A DNA stretch of 64,000 nt from Enterobacter sp. ENT03 (GCF_019218745.1 NZ_JAHUXA010000019.1:1-64000); one strand, 5' to 3'. Counted from the stretch's first letter, positions 46,291 to 59,176 are shown. The notes: generated by a model not told the origin, from the letters alone. Translations and numbers: made by a program.

Positions 46291-46659
46291 AATCAGCTCC
46301 ATAATCAATGTATGCGGCGAGTGTTCATTTCTGCGTTAATACTGGATCCTCTCAGCGCCCGGCTCAATTACGTTATTTCACACTGCTATTGAGATAATGC
46401 ACAAACGTGCGCTGGCTCCCAAAATAAGCCCGCACCCACCCCATTGCGGCGCGCCTTCCAATTTTCTGCAAAACCTAATTCCCGCACAGATTAAAATCAG
46501 ATCGCGGTCATAAATTAGCAAATAAACCAAATATCGTAATGGCAGGATAAAAATCAGTAATTGCCAGGTTTTGATTCCGCGTTAAGAATTTGCTGCGTCT
46601 GGATCCTGCATGTTTCTTTTATCTCAGACCCTATAACCCTACAAAAAGGTATTACTATT
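46291..46659. promoter_or_regulatory. xylA-xylF divergent control region
   Basis: The 369-base region carries both xyl promoters. The xylA side reads (minus strand) TGTGCATTATCTCAATAGC then AGTGTGAAATAACGTAATTG, nearly identical to the E. coli xylA promoter. A CRP-like site TGTGC-N6-TCAAT is at 46388-46403. XylR sites should flank it. The xylF side is AT-rich (46490-46550). Confidence 0.8.
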
Positions 46660-47652
46660 ATGAAGATAAAGAACCTTTGCCTTACAGTCTGCGCTTCCCT
46701 GCTGCTCGCCACCTTTGCGGGGCAGGCGAAAGAAATCAAAATCGGTATGGCTATTGATGACCTGCGTCTGGAGCGCTGGCAGAAAGATCGCGATATTTTT
46801 GTTAAAAAAGCCGAATCCTTAGGTGCCGAAGTATTTGTGCAGTCGGCGAATGGCAACGAAGAAACCCAGATGTCGCAGATTGAAAATATGATCAACCGCG
46901 GCGTTGATGTGCTGGTCATTATTCCTTACAACGGCCAGGTATTAAGTAACGTTGTGAAAGAAGCGAAACAGGAAGGCATAAAAGTATTAGCCTACGACCG
47001 TATGATTAATAATGCCGACATCGATTTTTATATCTCTTTTGATAACGAAAAAGTCGGTGAACTTCAGGCACAAAGCCTGGTGGAAAAAGTGCCGCAGGGG
47101 AATTATTTCTTGATGGGTGGCTCGCCGGTGGATAATAACGCCAAGCTCTTCCGCGCCGGTCAGATGAAAGTATTAAAACCTTATATCGACAGCGGAAAAA
47201 TTAAAATCGTTGGCGATCAGTGGGCCGATGGCTGGTTGCCGGAAAATGCGCTGAAAATCATGGAAAACGCGCTGACCGCTAACAACAACAAAATTGATGC
47301 GGTGGTCGCCTCGAATGACGCCACGGCGGGCGGCGCGATCCAGGCGCTGAGCGCGCAGGGTCTGGCGGGTAAGGTGGCGATTTCAGGGCAGGATGCGGAT
47401 CTCGCCGGGGTCAAACGCATTATCAACGGTAGCCAGACAATGACCGTTTATAAACCTATCACGCAACTGGCGAATACCGCTGCGGAGATCGCCGTCGAAC
47501 TGGGTAACGGCAAAGAGCCTAAGGCCGATGCCACGCTGAATAACGGTCTGAAAGATGTTCCTGCCCGCCTGCTGACGCCAATTGAAGTGAATAAAGAAAA
47601 TATTGACGCCACGGTGATCAAAGACGGATTCCATCAAAAGAGCCAGCTGTAA
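46660..47652 (+). CDS. xylF: periplasmic D-xylose-binding protein XylF
   Basis: The 330-residue substrate receptor of the high-affinity xylose ABC importer. The signal peptide covers residues 1-23 (TFAGQAKE). The ribose/xylose-type periplasmic binding fold follows, with conserved sugar-binding residues in RLERWQKDRD and AYDRMINNADID. The start at 46660 matches E. coli XylF; the frame extends 33 codons upstream into the promoter region and was not used. Confidence 0.96.
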   Translation: MKIKNLCLTVCASLLLATFAGQAKEIKIGMAIDDLRLERWQKDRDIFVKKAESLGAEVFVQSANGNEETQMSQIENMINRGVDVLVIIPYNGQVLSNVVKEAKQEGIKVLAYDRMINNADIDFYISFDNEKVGELQAQSLVEKVPQGNYFLMGGSPVDNNAKLFRAGQMKVLKPYIDSGKIKIVGDQWADGWLPENALKIMENALTANNNKIDAVVASNDATAGGAIQALSAQGLAGKVAISGQDADLAGVKRIINGSQTMTVYKPITQLANTAAEIAVELGNGKEPKADATLNNGLKDVPARLLTPIEVNKENIDATVIKDGFHQKSQL

Positions 47653-47660
47653 CCTTTGCA

Positions 47661-47687
47661 CGCTTCCCCGTCTGCTACGGGGGAGCG
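47661..47687 (+). terminator. xylF-xylG intercistronic hairpin
   Basis: CGCTTCCCCGT and ACGGGGGAGCG form an 11-bp stem (one G-T pair) with a 5-base loop, eight bases past the xylF stop. The T-run is short, so it probably attenuates and stabilises xylF mRNA to give more binding protein than XylGH. Confidence 0.75.
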
Positions 47688-47727
47688 TTTCAGGCACTGT
47701 TATTCCATAGCCTTACGCGGAGCAGGT

Positions 47728-49269
47728 ATGCCTTATTTACTTGAGATGAAAAACATTACCAAGGCGTTTGGCGCGGTCAAAGCCGTGGATAATGTCAGCC
47801 TGCAACTAAACGCCGGAGAAGTATTGTCCCTGTGTGGCGAGAATGGGTCCGGCAAATCCACCCTGATGAAAGTGCTGTGCGGGATCTACCCCTTTGGCAG
47901 CTATGACGGTGACATCGTTTTTGCAGGCGAAACGATCGAAGCCAGCCATATTCGCGACACAGAACGCAAAGGCATCGCTATTATTCATCAGGAGCTGGCG
48001 CTGGTGAAACACCTCACCGTGCTGGAAAATATCTTCCTCGGTGCTGAAATCACCCATCGCGGCGTGATGGATTACGACACCATGACGCTGCGCTGTCAGA
48101 AATTACTGGCGCAGGTCAGCCTCGCCATCTCCCCCGATACCCGCGTGGGTGATTTGGGCCTCGGCCAGCAACAACTGGTGGAGATCGCCAAAGCGCTGAA
48201 CAAACAGGTACGCCTGTTGATCCTCGACGAGCCTACCGCCTCGCTGACGGAGCAGGAAACCGCGGTGCTGCTTGATATTATTCGCGATCTGCAACATCAC
48301 GGCATCGCCTGCATTTATATCTCGCACAAGCTGAATGAAGTGAAGGCGATTTCAGATGTTATCTGCGTGATCCGCGATGGGCAGCACATCGGCACCCGCG
48401 ATGCCGCCGGGATGAACGAAGATGACATCATCACCATGATGGTGGGTCGTGAACTGACCGCCCTTTACCCCAACGAACCCCATACCACCGGCGATGAGAT
48501 CCTGCGCGTGGAGCATCTCACCGCCTGGCATCCGGTTAACCGGCATATTAAGCGCGTCAACGACGTCTCCTTTTCCCTGAAGCGCGGCGAGATTTTAGGC
48601 ATCGCCGGGCTGGTCGGCGCCGGGCGCACCGAAGCGGTCCAGTGCCTGTTTGGCGTCTGGCCGGGGCGTCATGAAGGCCAGGTGTTTATTGATGGTAAGC
48701 CGGTGCAGATCCGTAACTGCCAGGAAGCCATACGCCACGGCATTGCGATGGTGCCGGAGGACCGTAAAAAAGACGGCATCGTGCCGGTAATGGCGGTGGG
48801 TAAAAATATCACCCTCGCCGCGCTGGATCAGTTTTCCGGCCCGCTCACCAGCCTCGACGATGCCGCCGAGCAGCAATGTATTTTGCAGTCGCTGGCGCGG
48901 CTGAAGGTGAAAACCTCGTCGCCGGAACTGGCGATTGGCCGCCTGAGCGGCGGCAATCAGCAGAAGGCAATTCTGGCGCGCTGTCTGCTGCTCAACCCAC
49001 GTATTTTGATCCTCGATGAACCCACACGCGGGATCGACATTGGCGCGAAATACGAGATCTACAAGCTCATCAATCAGCTTGTGCAGCAGGGCATCGCCGT
49101 CATTGTGATTTCATCAGAGCTTCCGGAAGTGCTGGGCCTCAGCGATCGGGTGCTGGTGATGCACGAAGGCAGGCTGAAGGCCAATCTCATCAATCATCAT
49201 CTGACCCAGGAACAGGTTATGGAAGCGGCGCTGAGGAGCGAACATCATGTCGAAAACCAACCCATCTGA
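47728..49269 (+). CDS. xylG: D-xylose ABC transporter ATP-binding protein XylG
   Basis: The 513-residue protein contains two ABC domains in tandem, as usual for sugar importers of the ribose/xylose type. N-terminal Walker A is GENGSGKST and Walker [11 protein letters not shown]; the C-terminal half has the degenerate Walker [10 protein letters not shown], signature LSGGNQQK and Walker [11 protein letters not shown]. The start at 47728 agrees with E. coli XylG ([12 protein letters not shown]). It overlaps xylH by 23 bases. Confidence 0.97.
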   Translation: MPYLLEMKNITKAFGAVKAVDNVSLQLNAGEVLSLCGENGSGKSTLMKVLCGIYPFGSYDGDIVFAGETIEASHIRDTERKGIAIIHQELALVKHLTVLENIFLGAEITHRGVMDYDTMTLRCQKLLAQVSLAISPDTRVGDLGLGQQQLVEIAKALNKQVRLLILDEPTASLTEQETAVLLDIIRDLQHHGIACIYISHKLNEVKAISDVICVIRDGQHIGTRDAAGMNEDDIITMMVGRELTALYPNEPHTTGDEILRVEHLTAWHPVNRHIKRVNDVSFSLKRGEILGIAGLVGAGRTEAVQCLFGVWPGRHEGQVFIDGKPVQIRNCQEAIRHGIAMVPEDRKKDGIVPVMAVGKNITLAALDQFSGPLTSLDDAAEQQCILQSLARLKVKTSSPELAIGRLSGGNQQKAILARCLLLNPRILILDEPTRGIDIGAKYEIYKLINQLVQQGIAVIVISSELPEVLGLSDRVLVMHEGRLKANLINHHLTQEQVMEAALRSEHHVENQPI

Positions 49270-50428
49270 ACTCAAACTGTCTGCGCCGCAGCCGGTTACC
49301 CTCGGCGGGCTAAAGTCGCTGAATTTACAGGTATTCGTGATGATCGCCGCGATTGTGGCAATCATGCTGTTTTTCACCTGGATGACCGACGGTTCGTACC
49401 TGAGCGCGCGTAACGTCTCGAACCTGCTGCGCCAGACGGCGATCACCGGCATTCTGGCGGTGGGCATGGTGTTTGTGATTATTTCGGCGGAGATCGATCT
49501 CTCGGTAGGCTCGATGATGGGTCTGCTGGGCGGCGTGGCGGCGATTTTCGACGTCTGGCTGGGCTGGCCGTTGCCGCTGACCATTGTGGTGACGCTGGTG
49601 CTGGGTCTGTTGCTCGGCACCTGGAACGGCTGGTGGGTGGCGTATCGTAAAGTACCGTCGTTTATCGTCACGCTCGCCGGGATGCTGGCCTTTCGCGGCG
49701 TGCTGATCGGCATCACCAACGGTACCACCGTGTCGCCCACCAGCGCCGCCATGTCGCAGATTGGTCAAAGCTATCTGCCGGACGTCGTGGGCTTTGGCGT
49801 GGGCGCACTGGGACTGATTGCTTTTACGCTGTGGCAGTGGCGCGGGCGGATGCGCCGCCAGGCGCTGGGACTCAGCGCCGGGGCATCCACCTCCGTGGTG
49901 GGACGCCAGGCACTGATCGCGGTGATTGTGCTGGGCGCCATCTGGCTGTTAAACGATTACCGTGGCGTGCCGACGCCGGTGCTGATCCTCACCTTCCTGT
50001 TGCTCGCCGGAATGTTTATGGCGACACGCACCGCCTTTGGCCGCCGCATCTATGCCATCGGCGGCAACATTGAGGCAGCACGCCTTTCCGGTATTAACGT
50101 GGAACGCACCAAGCTGGCAGTCTTCGCCATCAACGGCCTGATGGTCGCCATCGCCGGTTTGATCCTCAGTTCACGACTGGGGGCCGGTTCGCCTTCAGCG
50201 GGCAACATCGCAGAGCTTGATGCCATCGCCGCCTGTGTGATCGGCGGCACCAGCCTCGCCGGCGGTATTGGCAGCGTGGCGGGTGCGGTGATGGGGGCGT
50301 TCATTATGGCGTCGCTGGATAATGGTATGAGCATGATGGACGTGCCGACATTCTGGCAGTACATCGTAAAAGGCGCCATTTTGTTGCTGGCAGTCTGGAT
50401 GGACTCGGCAACAAAACGTCGCGCATAA
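49247..50428 (+). CDS. xylH: D-xylose ABC transporter permease XylH
   Basis: An inner-membrane permease of 393 residues with about ten hydrophobic helices. The conserved [11 protein letters not shown] segment and the cytoplasmic loop [20 protein letters not shown] are typical of the RbsC/XylH family. The length equals E. coli XylH. It is cotranscribed with xylF and xylG. Confidence 0.97.
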   Translation: MSKTNPSELKLSAPQPVTLGGLKSLNLQVFVMIAAIVAIMLFFTWMTDGSYLSARNVSNLLRQTAITGILAVGMVFVIISAEIDLSVGSMMGLLGGVAAIFDVWLGWPLPLTIVVTLVLGLLLGTWNGWWVAYRKVPSFIVTLAGMLAFRGVLIGITNGTTVSPTSAAMSQIGQSYLPDVVGFGVGALGLIAFTLWQWRGRMRRQALGLSAGASTSVVGRQALIAVIVLGAIWLLNDYRGVPTPVLILTFLLLAGMFMATRTAFGRRIYAIGGNIEAARLSGINVERTKLAVFAINGLMVAIAGLILSSRLGAGSPSAGNIAELDAIAACVIGGTSLAGGIGSVAGAVMGAFIMASLDNGMSMMDVPTFWQYIVKGAILLLAVWMDSATKRRA

Positions 50429-50449
50429 GGTAATGAAATCTCAGGGATG

Positions 50450-50486
50450 ATCACACTGCCGGAGGAAAGTTTTCCGGCAGTGTGAT
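50450..50486 (+). terminator. 14-bp hairpin between xylH and xylR
   Basis: ATCACACTGCCGGA and TCCGGCAGTGTGAT are perfect reverse complements around a 9-base loop. No T-run follows, so it is more likely an mRNA stabiliser or processing barrier than a strong terminator; xylR may be partly expressed by read-through. Confidence 0.75.
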
Positions 50487-50531
50487 GAATGTGGTAAGCA
50501 GACGTAATGTTCTACGGAATAAGAGACCAAC

Positions 50532-51710
50532 ATGTTTGAAAAGCGCCACCGCATTACGTTGTTATTCAACGCCAATAAAGCCTATGACCGTCAGGTTGTC
50601 GAAGGCGTGGGTGAATATTTGCAGGCGTCGCAGTCCGAATGGGATATTTTTATTGAGGAAGATTTTCGCACGCGCATCGACAACATCCGCGAATGGCTGG
50701 GGGATGGCGTTATCGCTGACTACGATGACGACGAGATCCAGCGGCTGCTGGCGGGGGTTAACGTGCCTATCGTGGGCGTGGGGGGGTCGTATCATCGCGC
50801 GGATAACTATCCGCCGGTACATTACATCGCCACCGATAACCATGCGCTGGTCGAAAGCGCTTTTTTGCATTTAAAAGAAAAAGGCGTCCAGCGTTTTGCG
50901 TTTTACGGCCTGCCCGCCTCCAGCGGCAAACGCTGGGCGGTGGAGCGAGAGTACGCATTCTGCCAGCTGGTGGCGCAGGAGAAATATCGCGGCGTGGTGT
51001 ATCAGGGGCTGGAAACCGCCCCGGAGAACTGGCAGCACGCGCAAAACCGTCTGGCTGACTGGCTGCAAACTCTGCCGCCGCAGACCGGTATTATTGCCGT
51101 CACCGATGCCCGCGCCCGTCATGTCTTGCAGGTGTGCGAGCATCTGCATATTCCGGTGCCGGAAAAGCTGTGCGTGATCGGTATTGATAACGAAGAGCTG
51201 ACGCGTTATCTGTCGCGCGTGGCGCTCTCGTCAGTGGCGCAGGGCACGCGGCAAATGGGCTATCAGGCAGCGAAACTGCTGCACCGCCTGCTGGATAACG
51301 AGCCATTGCCGTTACAGCGTTTGCTGGTGCCGCCGGTGCGCGTGGTGGAGCGGCGTTCAACGGATTACCGATCGCTGAGCGATCCCGCGGTGATCCAGGC
51401 CATGCACTATATCCGCAATCACGCCTGTAAAGGGATCAAGGTGGATCAGGTGCTGGATGCGGTTGGCATTTCCCGATCGAATCTGGAAAAGCGCTTTAAA
51501 GAGGAAGTGGGTGAAACCATTCATGCGGTGATCCACGCCGAAAAGCTGGAGAAAGCCCGCAGCCTGCTGATTTCCACTTCACTGTCGATTAACGAGATCT
51601 CGCAAATGTGCGGCTATCCGTCATTGCAGTATTTCTACTCGGTATTCAGGAAGGAGTACGACACGACGCCGAAAGATTATCGCGATCGCTACAGTGAAAT
51701 ACTGATGTAG
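50532..51710 (+). CDS. xylR: xylose operon activator XylR
   Basis: The 392-residue protein has an N-terminal LacI/GalR-like xylose-binding domain (about residues 1-275) and a C-terminal AraC-type double helix-turn-helix (about 285-385; GIKVDQVLDAVGISRSNLEK). With xylose it binds tandem sites in the xylA-xylF region and activates both promoters. The length equals E. coli XylR. It follows xylH by 103 bases containing a hairpin; E. coli also has a weak own promoter. Confidence 0.97.
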   Translation: MFEKRHRITLLFNANKAYDRQVVEGVGEYLQASQSEWDIFIEEDFRTRIDNIREWLGDGVIADYDDDEIQRLLAGVNVPIVGVGGSYHRADNYPPVHYIATDNHALVESAFLHLKEKGVQRFAFYGLPASSGKRWAVEREYAFCQLVAQEKYRGVVYQGLETAPENWQHAQNRLADWLQTLPPQTGIIAVTDARARHVLQVCEHLHIPVPEKLCVIGIDNEELTRYLSRVALSSVAQGTRQMGYQAAKLLHRLLDNEPLPLQRLLVPPVRVVERRSTDYRSLSDPAVIQAMHYIRNHACKGIKVDQVLDAVGISRSNLEKRFKEEVGETIHAVIHAEKLEKARSLLISTSLSINEISQMCGYPSLQYFYSVFRKEYDTTPKDYRDRYSEILM

Positions 51711-51726
51711 TAGGTATTGCCCGACG

Positions 51727-51759
51727 AAAAAAAACGCCTTCCGGCTGGAAGGCGTTTTT
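51727..51759. terminator. bidirectional terminator between xylR and bax
   Basis: AAAAACGCCTTCC and GGAAGGCGTTTTT form a 13-bp stem with a 4-base loop, A-rich on one side and T-rich on the other, between two convergent genes. Confidence 0.93.
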
Positions 51760-51774
51760 GTTTACGGTTTTCGT

Positions 51775-52602
51775 TTACATGTGGGCGGCAATCAGTCGCT
51801 GATTGTCCTGATACATGGCAAACAGATAATTGTTATAGCTCTTGCCCTGCGTGGAATAGCCTTTGAGCTTATGGATCATCGTGCTCGCCGTCACTTCCTG
51901 GTCCGCTTTGCGCAGCTGCGCGCGGGACTTGCGAAACGACTTATACGCCGGGTGCGTATTCAGGTTAACCACATAGGCGTTGACTGACTCTTTCACCGAA
52001 GCAAACTGGGAGTAGCCTTTCACCTTGCCGGGCGCATTGGTACAGTGACCTTTCATGCATTTCATGCCGAACAGGTTATTGTTACTACGCGCCAGCTTAG
52101 AGGTGCCCCAGCCGCTTTCTGCGGCGGCCATCGTTGCCACCATGCTGTCCGGAATGATGTCGACGCGATCCAGCAGCGTATTCCACGGAATACGGCGGGT
52201 ATTGCCCGACCAGTTCACTTTGTAGCGTTTGGCAATATCCTTCAGACGCGCGCGCTCGGCTGACGACCACTGGCTTTCGTACTGTTTGGACATCAACCAG
52301 TTACGCTCAGCGGCGATCGTTGCGTTTTGACTCGTAATATAAGGCATGACCGTCCGGAGAAACGCTTTTTTTCTTGGTGTTCCGGAAGGGTATTTTCGCA
52401 AATCAGGAAGTGAACTACTCTTTGCACTATTGCGAGAATACTCTTGTTTACTGCTAGCCTGCTTCTTACTTATCTGTTTGGTTATTAGGGGTTTATGACT
52501 CGCTGTTTTTTCGTGCGTCTTAGCAAGCACCTCACCGGAAAATATCAGGGTGAGAAACATCAGAATCGCTACCCCATATCGTCGTATGGGAGTCGTTATC
52601 AT
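51775..52602 (-). CDS. bax: Bax, glucosaminidase-domain (GH73-like) protein
   Basis: The 275-residue protein has an N-terminal signal (about residues 1-27, SGEVLAKTH), a Lys/Ser-rich linker and a C-terminal mannosyl-glycoprotein endo-beta-N-acetylglucosaminidase-like domain with the likely catalytic Glu in AAAESGWGTSKLA. It may cut peptidoglycan, but the role in E. coli is not established. The start at 52602 has GGAGA upstream and matches E. coli Bax in length; an in-frame ATG 16 codons upstream is less likely. Confidence 0.92.
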   Translation of the reverse strand: MITTPIRRYGVAILMFLTLIFSGEVLAKTHEKTASHKPLITKQISKKQASSKQEYSRNSAKSSSLPDLRKYPSGTPRKKAFLRTVMPYITSQNATIAAERNWLMSKQYESQWSSAERARLKDIAKRYKVNWSGNTRRIPWNTLLDRVDIIPDSMVATMAAAESGWGTSKLARSNNNLFGMKCMKGHCTNAPGKVKGYSQFASVKESVNAYVVNLNTHPAYKSFRKSRAQLRKADQEVTASTMIHKLKGYSTQGKSYNNYLFAMYQDNQRLIAAHM

Positions 52603-52917
52603 TAGGTCTCCAGGTCGGATTGTTGCATTCCAACACCTTATTTTAATCACAATTTTGAGAGCGGAATCTCAAATCATATCAAAATTACCCTCTTATTGAC
52701 ACACAATGAATAAGCGATTTCCGAAAGCCTGTCATCTGCTACTGCGTGTCAACGCATAAATTATGCACGAAATGCGTGGCTTATCGCAAATCCCTGGCGA
52801 TTTTTGAAGCAGATCACTCACCCTTTCACCTCCCCCCTGCCGAAGCGTTCATGGGGATGAGTTATCCTCCGGCGTCTGCTGGCACACTGGATAAAATTCA
52901 TGCGACAGGCACCCTGA
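52603..52917. promoter_or_regulatory. bax-malS divergent region with candidate MalT boxes
   Basis: This 315-base region has no gene. Close to malS, GGGGATGAG (52853-52861) and the inverted GGAGGAT (complement of 52864-52870) resemble the MalT box GGGGAKGAGG, and a third G-rich copy lies inverted at 52828-52837. The cluster fits the MalT-dependent malS promoter of E. coli. Confidence 0.6.
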
Positions 52918-54948
52918 ATGAAACGTTCTGCCCTTCTATTATTGTTGCTGCCCACCGTGGCCTGGTCAGACTGGACGTCCCCCGGCTTTCCGGCGTTTAC
53001 CGATGCCGGATCGGGGGTATACCGCAGCGACGCGCCGCTGAAAAAAGGCGCTTATCCGTTGACCCTGAAACTTGATCAACAGTGCTGGCAGCCGACCGAC
53101 GCGCCACGGCTGAATCAGATGCTCTCTTTGCAGCCGTGTAGCGGTACGCCGCCGCAGTGGCGCGTGTTCCGTGACGGCGATTATCAGTTACAGCTGGATA
53201 CCCGTTCCGGTACGCCAACGCTGATGCTCACAGTGAAAAGTGCCCCGCAAACCAGCACCGCCGCGGTGATGCGCCAGTGTCCGAAATGGGACGGTAAGCC
53301 GCTGACGCTGGACGTGAGTAAGACCTTTGCTGAAAGCAGCGTGGTGCGCGATTTTTACAGTCAGCAAACCGCCACGGTAAAACAGGGAAAAATCACCCTG
53401 CTGCCGGATGCCAACAGTGACGGACTACTGTTGCTGGAGCGCGCAGAAACCGACGCTGTCGCGCCTTTCGACTGGCATAACGCCACCTTCTATTTTGTGC
53501 TGACTGACCGCTTCGAGAACGGCGATCCGGCCAATGACAACAGTTATGGCCGCCACAAAGACGGCATGGAAGAGATCGGCACCTTTCATGGCGGCGATCT
53601 GAAAGGACTGACGCAGAAGCTTGATTATCTCTCACAGCTCGGCGTCAACGCACTGTGGATCAGCGCGCCCTTCGAGCAGATCCACGGCTGGGTGGGCGGT
53701 GGCACCAAAGGCGACTTCCCGCATTACGCCTATCACGGCTACTACATTCAGGACTGGACACGGCTTGATGCCAATATGGGCAGCGAAGCGGATCTGCGTA
53801 CGCTGGTGGATGAAGCGCACCAGCGCGGGATCCGCATCCTGTTTGACGTGGTCATCAACCACACCGGTTATGCGACGCTGGCCGATATGCAGCAGTATCA
53901 GTTCGGCGCGCTCTATGTGCAGGGCGAGGAGCGCAAAAAAGTGCTCGGCGAGCACTGGACGGACTGGAAGCCCGCAGCCGGACAGAACTGGCACAGCTTT
54001 AATGATTACATCAACTTCAGCGATAAAAACGCCTGGCAGAACTGGTGGGGCAAAGCCTGGGTGCGCACCGATATTGGCGATTACGATAATCCCGGCTTCG
54101 ACGATCTCACCATGTCGCTGGCGTTTTTACCGGATCTGAAAACCGAATCGACCGCCCCCTCCGGGCTGCCGGTGTTTTATCAGCACAAGTCGGATACCAA
54201 CGCGAAAGCCATCGACGGCTTCACGCCGCGCGATTACCTGACTCACTGGCTGAGCGACTGGGTGCGGGTGTACGGCATTGACGGTTTCCGCGTCGATACC
54301 GCCAAGCATGTGGATATGGCGACCTTACAGCAGTTGAAAACCCAGGCGACTCAGGCGCTGGCAGAGTGGAAGCAGGCCAATCCGCAGAAAAAACGTGATG
54401 ATGCGCCCTTCTGGATGACCGGCGAAGCCTGGGGCCACGGCGTGATGGAGAGCAGTTATTACCGCCATGGTTTCGATGCGATGATCAATTTTGATTATCA
54501 GGAGCAGGCGGCGAAAGCGGCAGATTGCTTCGCCAGCATCGATCTGACGTGGCAGCAGATGGCCGATAAACTGCAAAGTTTTAATGTGCTGAGCTATTTG
54601 TCGTCCCACGATACGCGGCTGTTCCGCGAAGGGGATCAGCGGGCGGCAGAACTGCTGTTGTTGACGCCCGGCGCGGTACAGATTTTTTACGGCGATGAGT
54701 CCGGGCGACCGTTCGGCCCGACCGGATCCGATCCATTACAAGGTACGCGCTCGGATATGAACTGGCAGGATGTGACCGGCAGTGCTGCGCCGCGTGTCGC
54801 CCACTGGCAGCGGCTGGGGCAGTTCCGCGCCCGCCACCCGGCCATCGGCATGGGTAAACAAAACACGCTCTCCCTGCCGCAGGGCTATGGTTTTACCCGT
54901 GAAGCGGGCGACGATAAAGTGATGGTAGTGTGGGCGGGGCAGCAATAA
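52918..54948 (+). CDS. malS: periplasmic alpha-amylase MalS
   Basis: A GH13 alpha-amylase of 676 residues that cuts maltodextrins in the periplasm and mainly releases maltohexaose. The signal peptide covers residues 1-17 (LPTVAWSDW). GH13 conserved regions are visible: DVVINHTG (I), GFRVDTAKHVD with the nucleophile Asp (II), TGEAWGHG with the acid Glu (III) and LSSHDT (IV). The length equals E. coli MalS. It is probably activated by MalT with maltotriose. It converges on rep. Confidence 0.96.
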   Translation: MKRSALLLLLLPTVAWSDWTSPGFPAFTDAGSGVYRSDAPLKKGAYPLTLKLDQQCWQPTDAPRLNQMLSLQPCSGTPPQWRVFRDGDYQLQLDTRSGTPTLMLTVKSAPQTSTAAVMRQCPKWDGKPLTLDVSKTFAESSVVRDFYSQQTATVKQGKITLLPDANSDGLLLLERAETDAVAPFDWHNATFYFVLTDRFENGDPANDNSYGRHKDGMEEIGTFHGGDLKGLTQKLDYLSQLGVNALWISAPFEQIHGWVGGGTKGDFPHYAYHGYYIQDWTRLDANMGSEADLRTLVDEAHQRGIRILFDVVINHTGYATLADMQQYQFGALYVQGEERKKVLGEHWTDWKPAAGQNWHSFNDYINFSDKNAWQNWWGKAWVRTDIGDYDNPGFDDLTMSLAFLPDLKTESTAPSGLPVFYQHKSDTNAKAIDGFTPRDYLTHWLSDWVRVYGIDGFRVDTAKHVDMATLQQLKTQATQALAEWKQANPQKKRDDAPFWMTGEAWGHGVMESSYYRHGFDAMINFDYQEQAAKAADCFASIDLTWQQMADKLQSFNVLSYLSSHDTRLFREGDQRAAELLLLTPGAVQIFYGDESGRPFGPTGSDPLQGTRSDMNWQDVTGSAAPRVAHWQRLGQFRARHPAIGMGKQNTLSLPQGYGFTREAGDDKVMVVWAGQQ

Positions 54949-54959
54949 CCGCGCGCGTG

Positions 54960-54982
54960 ATCCCTCTGCGCAGGCCGAGGGA

Positions 54983-54990
<8 letters not shown>
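54960..54990 (+). terminator. malS terminator overlapping the rep 3' end
   Basis: ATCCCTC (54960-54966) and GAGGGAT (54977-54983) form a 7-bp stem with a 10-base loop followed by TATTTT. It overlaps the rep stop codon at the rearrangement junction. Confidence 0.65.
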
Positions 54991-57371
<2,381 letters not shown>

Positions 57372-57376
57372 TAATA

Positions 57377-57460
57377 AAGCCCGGTGGCGCTAACGCTTAC
57401 CGGGCCTACATTTAGTGCTTAAAAAAGCCCGGTGGCGCTGGCGCTTACCGGGCCTACATT
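57377..57460. repeat. tandem pair of REP units after ppiC
   Basis: Two nearly identical 35-base modules (AAGCCCGGTGGCGCT...CGCTTACCGGGCCTACAT) lie about 13 bases apart in direct orientation, between the convergent ppiC and ilvC genes. They differ at only two positions in the loop, which suggests recent duplication. Confidence 0.8.
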
Positions 57461-57477
57461 AACGCTACAGGGTGTTA

Positions 57478-58953
57478 TTAACCGGCGACGGCAATACGCT
57501 TCATATCCGTCATATAACCGCGCAGTTTCTTACCAACCGCCTCAATGGCGTGGCTGCGGATCGCTTCGTTTACGTCGCGTAACTGGGCGTTGTCCACCGC
57601 AGAACCTTCAATCGCTTTACCCAGATCGCCCGGTTGCAGCGTGGTCATAAACTCTTTCAGCAGCGGCACACAGGCGTAAGAGAACAGGTAATTACCGTAC
57701 TCGGCGGTATCGGAGATCACCACGTTCATTTCATACAGACGCTTACGGGCAATGGTGTTGGCGATCAGCGGCAGCTCGTGCAGGGATTCATAGTACGCAG
57801 ACTCTTCGATGATGCCGGAATCAACCATGGTTTCGAATGCCAGCTCAACGCCCGCCTTCACCATCGCAATCATCAGCACGCCTTTGTCGAAGTACTCCTG
57901 TTCGGCAATTTTACCTTCAAACTGCGGCGCGGTTTCAAAGGCGGTTTTACCGGTCTCTTCACGCCAGGTCAGCAGTTTCTTATCGTCGTTAGCCCAGTCA
58001 GCCATCATGCCGGAGGAGAATTCGCCGGAGATGATGTCATCCATATGTTTCTTGAACAGCGGTGCCATGATGGTTTTCAGCTGTTCAGACAGCGCATACG
58101 CACGCACTTTCGCCGGATTGGACAGACGGTCCATCATCAGGGTGATACCGCCCTGCTTCAGCGCTTCGGTGATGGTTTCCCAGCCGAACTGGATCAGTTT
58201 TTCTGCGTATGCCGGGTCGGTGCCTTCTTCCACCAGCTTGTCGAAGCACAGCAGAGAGCCGGCCTGCAACATTCCGCACAGAATGGTCTGCTCGCCCATC
58301 AGGTCAGATTTCACTTCCGCCACGAAAGAGGATTCCAGCACGCCTGCACGGTGACCACCGGTTGCTGCGGCCCAGGCTTTGGCAATCGCCATGCCTTCGC
58401 CTTTCGGATCGTTTTCCGGGTGCACGGCGATCAGCGTCGGCACGCCGAAGCCACGTTTGTACTCTTCGCGCACTTCAGTGCCCGGACATTTCGGCGCCAC
58501 CATCACCACGGTGATGTCTTTACGGATCTGCTCGCCCACTTCCACGATGTTGAAGCCGTGGGAGTAACCCAGCGCCGCGCCATCTTTCATCAGCGGCTGT
58601 ACGGAACGCACCACGTCGGTGTGCTGTTTGTCCGGCGTCAGGTTCACCACCAGATCCGCCTGCGGCACCAGCTCTTCGTAAGTGCCCACTTTGAAGCCGT
58701 TTTCGGTCGCTTTACGCCACGACGCACGTTTTTCAGCAATGGCTTCGGCACGCAGCGCGTAGGAGATGTCCAGCCCGGAGTCACGCATGTTCAGACCCTG
58801 ATTAAGACCCTGCGCACCACAACCGACGATGACCACTTTTTTACCCTGCAGGAAGCTTGCGCCGTCAGCGAATTCATCGCGACCCATAAAGCGACATTTG
58901 CCCAGCTGTGCCAGCTGCTGACGCAGGTTCAGTGTATTGAAGTAGTTAGCCAT
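57478..58953 (-). CDS. ilvC: ketol-acid reductoisomerase (NADP+), class II
   Basis: The second common enzyme of isoleucine-valine synthesis isomerises and reduces 2-acetolactate and 2-aceto-2-hydroxybutyrate with NADPH and Mg2+. The long 491-residue (class II) form has a duplicated knotted C-terminal domain. The nucleotide-binding stretch [13 protein letters not shown] and the acidic metal-binding residues in the C-terminal half are intact. The promoter is shared with ilvY and activated by IlvY with acetohydroxy acids; an enlarged ERIC element lies in the leader. Confidence 0.97.
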   Translation of the reverse strand: MANYFNTLNLRQQLAQLGKCRFMGRDEFADGASFLQGKKVVIVGCGAQGLNQGLNMRDSGLDISYALRAEAIAEKRASWRKATENGFKVGTYEELVPQADLVVNLTPDKQHTDVVRSVQPLMKDGAALGYSHGFNIVEVGEQIRKDITVVMVAPKCPGTEVREEYKRGFGVPTLIAVHPENDPKGEGMAIAKAWAAATGGHRAGVLESSFVAEVKSDLMGEQTILCGMLQAGSLLCFDKLVEEGTDPAYAEKLIQFGWETITEALKQGGITLMMDRLSNPAKVRAYALSEQLKTIMAPLFKKHMDDIISGEFSSGMMADWANDDKKLLTWREETGKTAFETAPQFEGKIAEQEYFDKGVLMIAMVKAGVELAFETMVDSGIIEESAYYESLHELPLIANTIARKRLYEMNVVISDTAEYGNYLFSYACVPLLKEFMTTLQPGDLGKAIEGSAVDNAQLRDVNEAIRSHAIEAVGKKLRGYMTDMKRIAVAG

Positions 58954-58983
58954 GGTGATTCCTCGTGATGTTGTGTCGTTTAT

Positions 58984-59176
58984 TACTCTATGGATTTCAC
59001 GTTTCAGGAAGGCGTCAAGTCTGCGACAAATTCGTCAGGAACGAATTTGAACAGCCAAAGGCTGGCCTCCGGTGAGAGACAGGATGTCTCTCATCAATCC
59101 CCAGGAGCTTACGCAGGTAAGTGACTGGGGTGAGTTGACGCAGACAACGCACCTGCAACGTGAAAGACGACGAGTA
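58984..59176. repeat. ERIC element with internal insertion, in the ilvC leader
   Basis: The ERIC core CCCCAGGAGCTTACGCAGGT followed by AAGTGACTGGGGTGAG lies at 59099-59133, with left-end sequence at 58984-59020 and right-end sequence to 59176. Between left end and core an extra segment of about 70 bases (59021-59092) carries three hairpins: 59028-59048, 59052-59064 and 59074-59092. ERIC copies with internal insertions of similar size are known in other enterobacteria. Confidence 0.85.

Noticed and set aside
57634-58968. 444-residue open frame antisense to ilvC
   Set aside because: It is a shadow frame; ilvC is intact and conserved throughout.
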